Origin: Catenulisporales bacterium | Lineage (GTDB): Bacteria > Actinomycetota > Actinomycetes > Streptomycetales > Catenulisporaceae | DNA length: 64,000 nucleotides | Direction of reading: 5' to 3' | Assembly: GCA_019510485.1 (NCBI GenBank) | Contig: JAEKKI010000188.1 | Coordinates: 1-64,000 of the forward strand | Part shown: piece after piece, positions 54,661 to 62,925 of the stretch | Layout: every line of letters begins with the position of its first letter | How positions within the stretch are numbered: the stretch's first letter is position 1 | Translations under genes and position numbers: made by a program | Notes under the pieces: model-generated | The model's input: the letters and a program-made list of their open reading frames with translations, nothing else | Told to the model about the DNA's origin: nothing | The model's database searches: none

Positions 54661-54694
54661 GCGCGTCCCGGTTCCCCCTCGAACCGGGACGCGC
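54661..54694 (-). terminator. Terminator of tetR
   Basis: A 14-bp perfect stem (54661-54674 with 54681-54694) with a 6-nt loop lies directly downstream of the TetR stop. The rest of the ~166-bp gap to the G1 gene shows no gene. Confidence 0.8.
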
Positions 54695-54695
54695 C

Positions 54696-55439
54696 TCAGG
54701 CCCGCCGCGAGTGCGAGGCCAGTCCGCGCAGCATCAGGTCCAGCCCGAACTCGAAGCGGCCGTCCGGGCCGCCGCTCTCGAACATCGGCTCGGCCAGCGC
54801 CACCAGGTTCGGGTAGGTCTCGATCGGCAGGCCCTTGATGAAGCCCTTCATCTGCTCCGCCCACTTCTCGACATCCTCCATCGAGGCGTCGCCATGTGCG
54901 GAGTACCGGATGTCCTCCTCGAAGACGCTGGCCACCACGTACAGCGAGACCACGTCCCCGGCCCAAGCGGCCACCTTGTCCGGCAGGTCGCCGGCCCGCA
55001 CCAGCCCCATGAAGCCCTCGATGATGAGCAGCCCGTTCGGGCCCATCGGCACCCGGCCCAGCATGGCGCGCGCCAGGCCCGGATGGGCTTGGAAGATCCG
55101 CCGCGTCCCGCGCATGACGTCGCGCAGCTGCTCCACCCAGTTCTCCGGATCGGGCTCGGGGAACTCGAGCGTGCCGAAGACCCGGTCGATGGCCAGCTTC
55201 AGGAGTTCGTCCTTGCTGGCCACGTGCGCGTACAGGGATGCCGCCCCGGTGCCGAGCTCGGTGGCGACGCGGCGCATGGACAGTCCGTCGTAGCCCTCGG
55301 TCTCCAGGATGTGGAGCGCCGCGTTGACGATCGCCTCCGTGCTCAGCGGGGTGCGCGCCGGCGCCTTGGGTTTGCGGGTGCGCTCCCACGGGGGCACCGG
55401 GACGTCCGGGATCTCGTGCGAGGCGGCTGCCTTGGCCAT
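54696..55439 (-). CDS. TetR family regulator
   Basis: The 247-residue protein has a TetR helix-turn-helix (about residues 34-80, with GYDGLSMRRVATELGTGAASLY). A C-terminal TetR_C-type ligand domain follows, of the group with long Pro-rich N-termini. The ATG at 55439 is supported by GGGAGG about 10 nt upstream. It is divergent from an MFS efflux gene and lies 23 bp from a remarkable array of palindromes, so it is the likely repressor of the pump and itself. Confidence 0.93.
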   Translation of the reverse strand: MAKAAASHEIPDVPVPPWERTRKPKAPARTPLSTEAIVNAALHILETEGYDGLSMRRVATELGTGAASLYAHVASKDELLKLAIDRVFGTLEFPEPDPENWVEQLRDVMRGTRRIFQAHPGLARAMLGRVPMGPNGLLIIEGFMGLVRAGDLPDKVAAWAGDVVSLYVVASVFEEDIRYSAHGDASMEDVEKWAEQMKGFIKGLPIETYPNLVALAEPMFESGGPDGRFEFGLDLMLRGLASHSRRA

Positions 55440-55462
55440 CGTGGTGGCCTCCCTTCCTTTAC

Positions 55463-55567
55463 CGAACACTGTACGCCTGTCGAACGACGTTCGTGAAGTC
55501 GAACGGCGTTTGACACGAACGGCGTTCGGATGTAGAACGGTGTTCGTAGAACATCGAACGCTGTTCG
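55463..55567. promoter_or_regulatory. Array of six TetR-type operator palindromes
   Basis: Six 13-bp elements match CGAACGNNGTTCG: starts at 55463 (weaker, CGAACACTGTACG), 55481, 55500, 55516, 55534 and 55555. Successive starts are 18, 19, 16, 18 and 21 bp apart, near two helical turns, so bound proteins could line up along one face. A seventh copy lies at the MFS promoter. The sites cover the tetR promoter region. Confidence 0.8.
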
Positions 55568-55642
55568 TGGCGATGAGTTCGCGTACCGGTGCTCGTCAGA
55601 CCGGTGGCAGTCACGCCGCGAAGCCGAGGTTCGCGATATAGC

Positions 55643-55691
55643 TTGACATCGCGAACACGAGATATATCGTAACTCTTGCGAACGCCGTTCG
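55643..55691 (+). promoter_or_regulatory. MFS efflux promoter with overlapping seventh operator
   Basis: TTGACA (55643-55648) and TATCGT (55665-55670) are spaced 16 nt apart, a good -35/-10 pair. CGAACGCCGTTCG (55679-55691) lies just downstream, around the expected transcription start. Binding there would block initiation. CGATATA and TATATCG (55634-55640 and 55663-55669) form a further inverted repeat around the promoter. Confidence 0.7.
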
Positions 55692-55738
55692 GGCCGCCGA
55701 ACCCCGTTCCACACCACACTTCACCGGAGGGGATCACC

Positions 55739-57250
55739 TTGACCGCCACACTCGACAACGACAGCCAGACCTTCGACCCACGGCGCGGCGCGCCGCCAGA
55801 CGCCGGCGACGGCGAGTCCAAAGCCAAGGCCGGACTCGGCAAGGCCGTGATCCTCGCGCTGTTCGCGATCATCGGCGCCGACATCATGGACCTGCTGGAC
55901 GCCACGATCATGAACATCTCCGGCCCGGTCCTGCAGCGCGACCTCGGCGCCTCCAGCTCCGCGCTGCAGTGGATCGTCGCCGGTTACACCCTGACCTTCG
56001 CGGTGATGCTGACCACCGGCGGCCGCCTCGGCGACGTCTTCGGCCGCCGGCGGATGTTCCTGGTCGGCATCACCGGCTTCCTGGTCGGCTCGATCGTGTG
56101 CTCGCTGGCACAGACCTCCGGGGAGCTGATCGGCGCGCGCATCCTGCAGGGTGCCTTCGCCGCGGTCATGATCCCGCAGGGTCTGGGCATGCTGCGGGCG
56201 ATGGTCCCGGCCGAGCAGATGAACGCGGTGTTCGGCATCTTCGGCCCGATGATGGGCCTGGCCGCCACCTTCGGCCCGATCCTGGGCGGCTGGCTGGTCG
56301 GCGCCGACCTGTTCGGGCTGAGCTGGCGTGCCATCTTCCTGGTCAACGTGCCGGTCGGGATCGTGGCGCTGTTCGCCGGTGTCAGGGTGCTTCCCGCCGA
56401 CGACCACATCGACGCGGCGAACAAGCCCAAGCTCGACATCGTCGGCATGCTGGTGGCCACCTCCGGCATCATGATGCTGGTCTACCCGCTGGTCCAGGGC
56501 CGCGAGGCCGGCTGGCCGGCCTGGATGTTCGCGCTGATGGCCGCCGCGCTGCCCACCTTCGGGGTCTTCGCCTGGCACCAGCGCCGCCGCAACGCCGCCG
56601 GCCGCGATCCGTTCGTGGTGCCGTCCGTGTTCCGCAAGCGCTCCTTCAACAGCGGCATCGCGGTGCTGTTCGCCTTCGGCGCGGCGATGGGCGGGGTGTT
56701 CTTCGTCTACACCCTCTTCCTGCAGGTCGGTCTGCACTACAGCGCCCTGCACGCGGGCCTGACGATGCTGCCCTGGTCGGTCGGCATCATGGTCTCCATG
56801 GGCGCCGGCCAGGCCCTGATGCCGAAGATCGGCGCGCGTCGCACCCTGCAGTCCGGCATGGTGGTCATGGCGGTCGGCACGGCGATCGCCGCGCTCCTGG
56901 TGAACGCCTACGGCAGCACCACGACCAGCTGGACGCTGATCGCCCCGCTGCTGGTGTCCGGCCTGGGCATGGGCCTGATCTTCGGCCCGATCTTCGGCAC
57001 GGTCCTGGGCGACCTGGACGACGCCGAGGTGGGCTCGGCCTCGGGCCTGCTGAACGCGGTCCAGCAGCTGTCCGGCGCCTTCGGCGTCGCGGCCCTGGGC
57101 ACGGTGTTCTTCGACAAGGCCGGCACGATGATGACCAGCGTCCCGGCCGCCGCCACCCTGGTCTTCGTGATCAGCGTCGCGGTGCTGGTGCTGGCCTGGG
57201 CGGTGGCCTTCTCGATGTCGAAGCACACCAAGGAGGCCGAGGGGCACTGA
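55739..57250 (+). CDS. MFS transporter, DHA2 drug efflux type, TetR-controlled
   Basis: The 503-residue, 14-helix MFS protein has LLDATIMNISGPVLQ in helix 1 and the loop GGRLGDVFGRRRMF. It probably exports an antibiotic or other toxic compound, which is the likely TetR ligand. The TTG at 55739 is chosen because GGAGGGG lies 7 nt upstream; a longer frame would start inside the operator. The only neighbour on its strand is the operator-rich promoter region. A terminator lies within the convergent downstream gene. Confidence 0.92.
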   Translation: MTATLDNDSQTFDPRRGAPPDAGDGESKAKAGLGKAVILALFAIIGADIMDLLDATIMNISGPVLQRDLGASSSALQWIVAGYTLTFAVMLTTGGRLGDVFGRRRMFLVGITGFLVGSIVCSLAQTSGELIGARILQGAFAAVMIPQGLGMLRAMVPAEQMNAVFGIFGPMMGLAATFGPILGGWLVGADLFGLSWRAIFLVNVPVGIVALFAGVRVLPADDHIDAANKPKLDIVGMLVATSGIMMLVYPLVQGREAGWPAWMFALMAAALPTFGVFAWHQRRRNAAGRDPFVVPSVFRKRSFNSGIAVLFAFGAAMGGVFFVYTLFLQVGLHYSALHAGLTMLPWSVGIMVSMGAGQALMPKIGARRTLQSGMVVMAVGTAIAALLVNAYGSTTTSWTLIAPLLVSGLGMGLIFGPIFGTVLGDLDDAEVGSASGLLNAVQQLSGAFGVAALGTVFFDKAGTMMTSVPAAATLVFVISVAVLVLAWAVAFSMSKHTKEAEGH

Positions 57251-57260
57251 GCGGCGCCGG

Positions 57261-58382
57261 TCAGTCCGGCGGATCCCCTCCCAGGAGTCCGAGGAAGGCT
57301 TGTCCTTCCTCGGACTCCGCCCATTCCGCGTGGCCCAGGAACCAGTCGCGGTAGGCGATCTCGGCGTTCTTCTCGCTGCCGCCGGGGACGACCGAGAGGA
57401 AGTAGTCGATCTCTGAGAGCTCGTATTCGGCGTGGGCGAGGGGGAACAGCAGGGGGAGGGCATAGAACTCGGCGCCACTGATCGGTCGGACCGCTGTGTA
57501 AGCATGCAGAAAAGACCGGAGCTGGCGCGTCGGAACGCCGGCCGGGCCGCCGGCCCGCAGCGCGACCCAGTCGACGGCGAACCGTTCGACCGCGATGGCC
57601 AGATCGTAGGCGGCGGTGGTGCGGTCGGCCAGGCCGAAGTCCAGGACCGACGTGATGGCCAGATCGTAGCCGTCGTCGGTCCACAGCAGATTGGTGCCGT
57701 GCCAGTCGTTGTGCGTCCACAGCGGCTGGAGATGGTCGCGCAGCGGCGCCAGCCGTCGATGGAACGGGAGCATGAGCCGCTCGACGTCGGAACGCCAATC
57801 GCGGGCGGCGAGGAAGTCGGCGAGTTGCGGCCGTTCCCCGGCGATCCCCTCGATGGCGGCGATTGGATCCGCCGCGCCGAAGAGCGAGAAGCCCGATTTC
57901 AGCGGCCGCCAAGGCCGGGGCGGGGCGTCGTGATCGGTGGCGGCGATGTGGAGACGGCCCAGCAACGCGCCGGCTTCGCCCGCATGAAAGCTCGGGTTGT
58001 AGGGCGTCCAGGAGAATACGTGCTGGTACATGTCGTCGCCGACTCCCAGTTCCTGAACCTCGTACACGAAGTCGCCGTGCGTACCGGCGGTCCATGCCTG
58101 CGGCACCGGGATTCCGCGCTCACGCAGATGGTCCATGAATCCGTGCTCTTCGGCCAGCGCCTCCGGCGTCCGCAGCGTGTGCGGCAGCCGCTTCACGATC
58201 AGCCGGCGGCCGTCAGCGGTCCGGATCCGCGCCGTCGTCGACAGCGGCCGCGGACTGCGCCACTCGATATCGGCGATCTCCTCGCCGAACACCGCTTCGA
58301 CCTCGTCCGCGGTCAGGCTCGGCCAGTCGCGGCGCACGACCGACTCCGCGCCCATGCCGAACACGAGGTCGTCGTCGCTCAC
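57261..58382 (-). CDS. Aminoglycoside-phosphotransferase-fold protein
   Basis: The 373-residue protein has the APH/choline-kinase fold: the Lys in RLIVKRLPH, the catalytic HNDWHGTN loop and the metal-binding Asp in LDFGLAD. Family members phosphorylate small molecules such as antibiotics, homoserine or choline; the substrate is unknown. The GTG at 58382 overlaps the stop of the CodB-like permease by 4 nt, so the two are coupled. This suggests that the phosphotransferase acts on whatever the permease imports. Confidence 0.85.
   Translation of the reverse strand: MSDDDLVFGMGAESVVRRDWPSLTADEVEAVFGEEIADIEWRSPRPLSTTARIRTADGRRLIVKRLPHTLRTPEALAEEHGFMDHLRERGIPVPQAWTAGTHGDFVYEVQELGVGDDMYQHVFSWTPYNPSFHAGEAGALLGRLHIAATDHDAPPRPWRPLKSGFSLFGAADPIAAIEGIAGERPQLADFLAARDWRSDVERLMLPFHRRLAPLRDHLQPLWTHNDWHGTNLLWTDDGYDLAITSVLDFGLADRTTAAYDLAIAVERFAVDWVALRAGGPAGVPTRQLRSFLHAYTAVRPISGAEFYALPLLFPLAHAEYELSEIDYFLSVVPGGSEKNAEIAYRDWFLGHAEWAESEEGQAFLGLLGGDPPD
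57284..57318 (+). terminator. Terminator of the MFS gene, inside the APH-fold gene end
   Basis: A 15-bp perfect stem (57284-57298 with 57304-57318) with a 5-nt loop lies 34 nt after the MFS stop. It sits inside the last codons of the convergent APH-fold gene, encoding part of EESEEGQAFLGLL. It serves as a terminator embedded in coding sequence. Confidence 0.6.
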
Positions 58383-59716
58383 GTCAGTCGCTTCCGATCC
58401 CAGACCACGATGCCCCAGGTAACCAGCGCCGCCGCCGCGAACGAATACAGCGAAGCCGAAGCCCACCACCCCGGATGCACGCCGACCCAGTCCTGGACAC
58501 GCGTCCAGCCGTGCGCCCACCAGCTCACCGAGCCAGGATTGAGCACCTGATACACCACGAACCCGATCGCCCACGGCACCAGCATCACCGGCCGCGCCGG
58601 CGAGCGCTCGGACAGGTCCCACCGGCCGCTCTTCCCCCGCCCCAGGAAGTAGTCCACGCCCACCACCGCCGCCAGCGGAACGAACACCGAGCCGATCAGC
58701 CCGAGGAAGTTCGAGAAGCCGCCGAGGTCGTGCACGAACAGCGCGATCACGGTCACCAGCGCGCCGACCCCGCCGGACAGGATCCGCCGGTCCACCCGCG
58801 GCAGCAGGTTCTGGATCGACATCGCGGTGGAGTAGACGTTCGCGAACGACTGGTCGGACTCGCGCAGCACCAGCACCAGGAAGAAGAGCCAGCCGGCGGT
58901 GACGCCGAGCATGGTGTGGAACACGTCGCCGTCCGGCCCGGCCTGGAGCAGCGCCACGATGCCGATGGCGTAGGTCCAGAACTGCGTGATGCTGTAGCCC
59001 AGCACGGCCGCGCCGCCGGCCTGGCGGGTGCTGCGGGCGTGCCGCATGTAGTCCGCCGCCATCGGCAGGAACGAGACCGACAGCGCGAGCGCGGCATCCA
59101 CCGCCGGGAAGAAGCCGCTCCAGGAGGTGCCGCTCTGATGCGGGACCGGGTTCCGCAGCAGCTGCACCGTGAAGTAGAGCATGGAGATGCCGACCAGGAC
59201 GGTCACGTACTTGCGCAGGATCCGCAGGATCGACAGCGGCCAGATCGCCATCGTCGTGCACAGCGCCCCGGCCGCCACCACGACGAGCGGACGGGGTATC
59301 CGCCCGGTCAGCGCGTCGACGCCCTGGACGATGACGGTCAGCTCGTACACGCCCCAGCCGATCAGCTGGAAGACGTTGGCCAGGCTCGGCAGCCAGGACA
59401 GGCGGGTGCCGAACAGCCCGCGCAGCACCGCCATCGCCGGGGCGCCGGTGCGGGTGCCGACCACGCCGGCCAGCGCGGTCATCACCATGCCGGCCACCGT
59501 GCCCAGCGCGATCGCCAGCAGCGAGGCCGGGATCGGCAGCGGGGAGTAGCCGGTGGGCAGCAGGACCACCGAGGCACTGGAGAACCCGATCAGGCTCACG
59601 CCGAGGTTCGCCCAGAACGCGGCCTGATCGCTGAAGGTGAGGCTGCGGGGCGCCTCGGTGGTGAGGCGCAGCGGCGCCTCGGCGGGGGCGGCGGTGGCCG
59701 GTGCGGTGGTCGTCAT
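58379..59716 (-). CDS. NCS1-family purine/cytosine permease (CodB-like)
   Basis: The 445-residue protein has about 12 membrane helices and NCS1 features (FSDQAAFWANLGVSLIGF near the first helix, GTRTGAPAMAVLRGLFG). Such permeases import nucleobases, hydantoins or related compounds. The ATG at 59716 is chosen over an upstream ATG at 59764. Translational coupling to the APH-fold gene and the divergent PucR regulator make this a small catabolic or salvage unit. Cytosine as substrate is only a guess. Confidence 0.85.
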   Translation of the reverse strand: MTTTAPATAAPAEAPLRLTTEAPRSLTFSDQAAFWANLGVSLIGFSSASVVLLPTGYSPLPIPASLLAIALGTVAGMVMTALAGVVGTRTGAPAMAVLRGLFGTRLSWLPSLANVFQLIGWGVYELTVIVQGVDALTGRIPRPLVVVAAGALCTTMAIWPLSILRILRKYVTVLVGISMLYFTVQLLRNPVPHQSGTSWSGFFPAVDAALALSVSFLPMAADYMRHARSTRQAGGAAVLGYSITQFWTYAIGIVALLQAGPDGDVFHTMLGVTAGWLFFLVLVLRESDQSFANVYSTAMSIQNLLPRVDRRILSGGVGALVTVIALFVHDLGGFSNFLGLIGSVFVPLAAVVGVDYFLGRGKSGRWDLSERSPARPVMLVPWAIGFVVYQVLNPGSVSWWAHGWTRVQDWVGVHPGWWASASLYSFAAAALVTWGIVVWDRKRLT

Positions 59717-59813
59717 GGCGTGCCCATCGTACGGTTCGGGCGCACCGCCGTTCGAACTGCTCACAGGGTGATCACGGGCTCATCTGCCCGGACGGCGGGG
59801 CCGGTGCGCGCCG

Positions 59814-59819
59814 TAGGCT
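59814..59819 (+). promoter_or_regulatory. Leaderless-type -10 of the PucR gene
   Basis: TAGGCT lies 6 nt before the GTG at 59826. Confidence 0.55.
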
Positions 59820-59825
59820 GGATCC

Positions 59826-61286
59826 GTGCCCCCGACGATCGCCTCCCTGCTCGCCGACCGCCCCCTGGGCCTGCGCCTGCTCACCTCCGAGGGCCCGGCC
59901 GGCGACACCGCGCGCGAGGTCCGCTGGGTGCACACCACCGAGCTCAACGACCCGGCGCCGTTCCTGGAGGGCGGCGAGCTGCTGCTGACCACGGGGCTGC
60001 GGCTCGGCGACCCGGACTTCGACCTGGAGGCGTTCCTGTCCGGGCTGGTGCGCGCCGGGGTCGCGGGCCTGGGCTTCGGCGTCGGGCTGAACAACGCCAC
60101 GGTGCCCGAGTCCTTCGTCACCGCTGCCGAGGCGCACGGCCTGCCGGTGCTGGAGGTGCCCAAGGCCACGCCGTTCATCGCCATCGCCAAGTCGGTCTCC
60201 AAGGCGCTGGCCGCCGAGGAATACCGCGCCATCACCGAGGGCTACCGGACGCAGCAGGAACTGGTGAAGTCGGCGCTGGCCCACGAACCGCAGCGCTCGC
60301 TGGTGCGCTCCCTCGTGCGCGGCCTGGGTCCCGGAGCATGGGCGGTGCTGTCCGCCGCCGACGGCTCGGTGCTGCACAGCGCCGGACCGTTGCCGCCGGG
60401 CGTGGAGCTGGTGCCGGAGTTCGCGCGGCTGCGCGGCGGCTCGCTGCCCAGCAGCGCGTCGATCCTGACCGACTCCGGACACGTCGAAGTCCACGCGCTC
60501 GGCATCGGCAAGCGCGTCATGGGCTTCCTGGCCGTCGGCCTGCTCGGCCGCACCACCGGCCCGGACACCACCGGCCGCCAGATCCTGGCGGTCGCGCTGA
60601 CGCTGCTGACCCTCGGCGTCGAGCAGCCGACGAAGGACGTGACCGTCGCCGAGCTGACACTGCGCCGCACGGTGGTGCGCCTGCTTCTGGCCGGCCATGT
60701 CGACGCCGCCTGGGAGGCCGCGGGGGAGCTGCGGGTGCCGCTGCCGCCGGAACCGGTGCGGGTGATGCGCGCCTCGGCCCGCGATGAAGACGGAGCAGCG
60801 CCGGACCGGATGTTCGCGCTCGAAGAGGAGGGCGAGCGGCTCCTGGTCGCCCCGGCCGACTACGAGGGATTCACCGGCGGCGTGTCCGACGCGGTCGGCT
60901 ACGCCGACTTCGGCCGCGCCTACCGCCAGGCCGGCGAGGCACTGGCGACGGCCCGGAAGACCGGTAAGTCGCCGGTGTACTTCGCAGAGTCCGGATCCGG
61001 GCTCGCCACGCTGTTCACGGACCAGGCGGTGCGAGACTTCGCGGCGGGCGTGCTGCGGCCGTTCCTGGACACGGATCGGTCCACCCTGCTGCCGACGCTA
61101 CGGGCCTGGCTGGCGCACAACGGCCAGTGGGACGCCGCGGCCGCGGAGCTCGGCGTACACCGGCATACGGTGCGGGCGCGGATCGCGCGGGCGGGGGAGT
61201 TGCTCGGCAAGGACCTCACCGCCGCCGATTCGGCGGACGCGCGGATGGAACTGTGGCTCGCGTTGCGGGTGCGGGACGGGGAGTAG
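59826..61286 (+). CDS. PucR-type transcriptional regulator
   Basis: The 486-residue protein has an N-terminal PucR sensory domain (about residues 4-120, with ELNDPAPFLEGGELLLTTGL). A middle GGDEF-like CdaR domain and a C-terminal HTH_30 helix-turn-helix (WDAAAAELGVHRHTVRARI) follow. PucR proteins activate purine, hydantoin or GABA-type catabolic genes. It is divergent from the CodB-like permease and upstream of an aldehyde dehydrogenase, and probably controls one or both. Confidence 0.93.
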   Translation: MPPTIASLLADRPLGLRLLTSEGPAGDTAREVRWVHTTELNDPAPFLEGGELLLTTGLRLGDPDFDLEAFLSGLVRAGVAGLGFGVGLNNATVPESFVTAAEAHGLPVLEVPKATPFIAIAKSVSKALAAEEYRAITEGYRTQQELVKSALAHEPQRSLVRSLVRGLGPGAWAVLSAADGSVLHSAGPLPPGVELVPEFARLRGGSLPSSASILTDSGHVEVHALGIGKRVMGFLAVGLLGRTTGPDTTGRQILAVALTLLTLGVEQPTKDVTVAELTLRRTVVRLLLAGHVDAAWEAAGELRVPLPPEPVRVMRASARDEDGAAPDRMFALEEEGERLLVAPADYEGFTGGVSDAVGYADFGRAYRQAGEALATARKTGKSPVYFAESGSGLATLFTDQAVRDFAAGVLRPFLDTDRSTLLPTLRAWLAHNGQWDAAAAELGVHRHTVRARIARAGELLGKDLTAADSADARMELWLALRVRDGE

Positions 61287-61387
61287 GAACCAGCTCGACC
61301 CGGGCGGCCGACGAAGCTGGCCCGAACGGCGCAGCCCTCGCACCCGACTGGCCACCGCGTACATCAGCGCCCTTCGCGCTCCGCGCC

Positions 61388-61393
61388 TACTCT
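61388..61393 (+). promoter_or_regulatory. Leaderless-type -10 of the aldehyde dehydrogenase gene
   Basis: TACTCT lies 7 nt before the ATG at 61401. Confidence 0.5.
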
Positions 61394-61400
61394 GAGTCCT

Positions 61401-62846
61401 ATGACTGAGCAGGCAACGCCGTTCTGGATCGCGGGCAAGCAGGCCACCGGCACCGACAGCTTCGAGGTGACCTCGCCGTTCGACGGCCGGGTCGTCGGCA
61501 CGGTCTCGGTGCCCACCGACGAGCAGGTGGAGCAGGCGGTGGCGGCCGCCGCCGCGGTCGCGAAGGAGACCGCGGACCAGCCCGCCCACGTCCGCGCGGC
61601 CGCCCTGGACCACCTCTCGCGCCGCATCGCCGAGCGCGCCGAGGAGATCGCCGAGCTCATCACCGCCGAGAACGGCAAGCCCCTGAAATGGGCCAAGGCC
61701 GAGGTCGGCCGGGCGGTCTCGGTGTTCCGCTGGGCCGCTGAGGAGGCCCGGCGCTTCGGCGGGGAGCTCCAGCGGCTGGACACCGACGCCAACGCCGTCG
61801 GCCGCACGGCCGTCGTCCGCCGCTTCGCGCGCGGGCCGGTGCTCGGCATCGCGCCGTTCAACTTCCCGCTGAACCTGGTCGCGCACAAGGTGGCGCCGGC
61901 CATCGCGGTCGGCGCGCCGATCATCGTCAAGCCGGCCCCGGCCACGCCGCTGACCGCGCTGCTGCTCGGCGAGCTGCTGGCCGAGACCGACCTGCCGGCC
62001 GGCTCCTGGTCGGTGCTGCCGGTCCCGAACGAGCGCATGGCCGCGCTCACCGCCGACCCGCGGCTGCCGGTGGTCAGCTTCACCGGCTCCGGGCCGGTCG
62101 GGGCGATGATCCAGGAAGCCGTGCCGCACAAGCACGTCACCCTGGAGCTCGGCGGCAACGCGGCGGCCGTGGTGATGGCCGACTACGCCTCGGACGCCGA
62201 CCTGGACTGGGCCGCACAGCGCATCGCGACGTTCTCGAACTACCAGGCCGGCCAGTCCTGCATCTCGGTGCAGCGGGTGTTCGCCGACCGCGCGGTGTAC
62301 GACCGGCTCGTGGCGAAGGTGGTCGACGCGGTCAAGGCCCAGAAGACCGGCGACCCGGCCGATCCGAGCACTGACGTCGGCCCGATGATCAGCGTCGCCG
62401 CCGCCGAGCGGGTCGAAGCCTGGGTGGAGGAGGCCGTGGGCGCCGGGGCCACGCTGCTCACCGGCGGCGGCCGTGACGGCGCCGACTACGAGCCCACCGT
62501 CGTCGCGGGCGCCCCGGCGCACGCCAAGATCGTCGCCGAGGAGGTGTTCGGCCCGGTGCTGGTGCTGCACGCCTTCGACGGCGTGGACGAGGCGGTCCGG
62601 CTGGTCAACGACTCGGAGTTCGGCCTGCAGGCTGGTATCTTCACCCACGACCTGCGCACCGCGTTCCGAGCGCACCGGGACTTCGAGGTCGGCGGCGTGA
62701 TCGTCGGGGATGTCCCCAGTTTCCGCGCCGACCAGATGCCCTATGGTGGCGTGAAGGGCTCCGGCGTGGGCCGCGAGGGCGTCAAGTACGCCATGGAGGA
62801 CTACACCTATGAGCGGGTACTGGTGCTGACCGGGATCGATCTGTAG
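61401..62846 (+). CDS. NAD(P)-dependent aldehyde dehydrogenase
   Basis: The 481-residue protein is a classical ALDH, with the NAD-binding FNFPLNLVAHKVAPA region, the general-base Glu in VTLELGGN and the nucleophilic Cys in AGQSCISVQR. It resembles enzymes for succinate-semialdehyde and other short aldehydes; the exact substrate is uncertain. It follows the PucR regulator by 114 nt but has its own leaderless-type promoter. A T-rich terminator follows. Confidence 0.9.
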   Translation: MTEQATPFWIAGKQATGTDSFEVTSPFDGRVVGTVSVPTDEQVEQAVAAAAAVAKETADQPAHVRAAALDHLSRRIAERAEEIAELITAENGKPLKWAKAEVGRAVSVFRWAAEEARRFGGELQRLDTDANAVGRTAVVRRFARGPVLGIAPFNFPLNLVAHKVAPAIAVGAPIIVKPAPATPLTALLLGELLAETDLPAGSWSVLPVPNERMAALTADPRLPVVSFTGSGPVGAMIQEAVPHKHVTLELGGNAAAVVMADYASDADLDWAAQRIATFSNYQAGQSCISVQRVFADRAVYDRLVAKVVDAVKAQKTGDPADPSTDVGPMISVAAAERVEAWVEEAVGAGATLLTGGGRDGADYEPTVVAGAPAHAKIVAEEVFGPVLVLHAFDGVDEAVRLVNDSEFGLQAGIFTHDLRTAFRAHRDFEVGGVIVGDVPSFRADQMPYGGVKGSGVGREGVKYAMEDYTYERVLVLTGIDL

Positions 62847-62875
62847 ATTCCGGACAGCAGACCGGCGCACGCTCA

Positions 62876-62916
62876 GCCCCCTGATCCGCTTCCCTCAACC
62901 GGATCAGGGGGCCTTT
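62876..62916 (+). terminator. Terminator of the aldehyde dehydrogenase gene
   Basis: A 12-bp perfect stem (62876-62887 with 62901-62912) with a 13-nt loop is followed by CTTTC. It is between convergent genes. Confidence 0.75.
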
Positions 62917-62925
62917 CGCGCCGTC

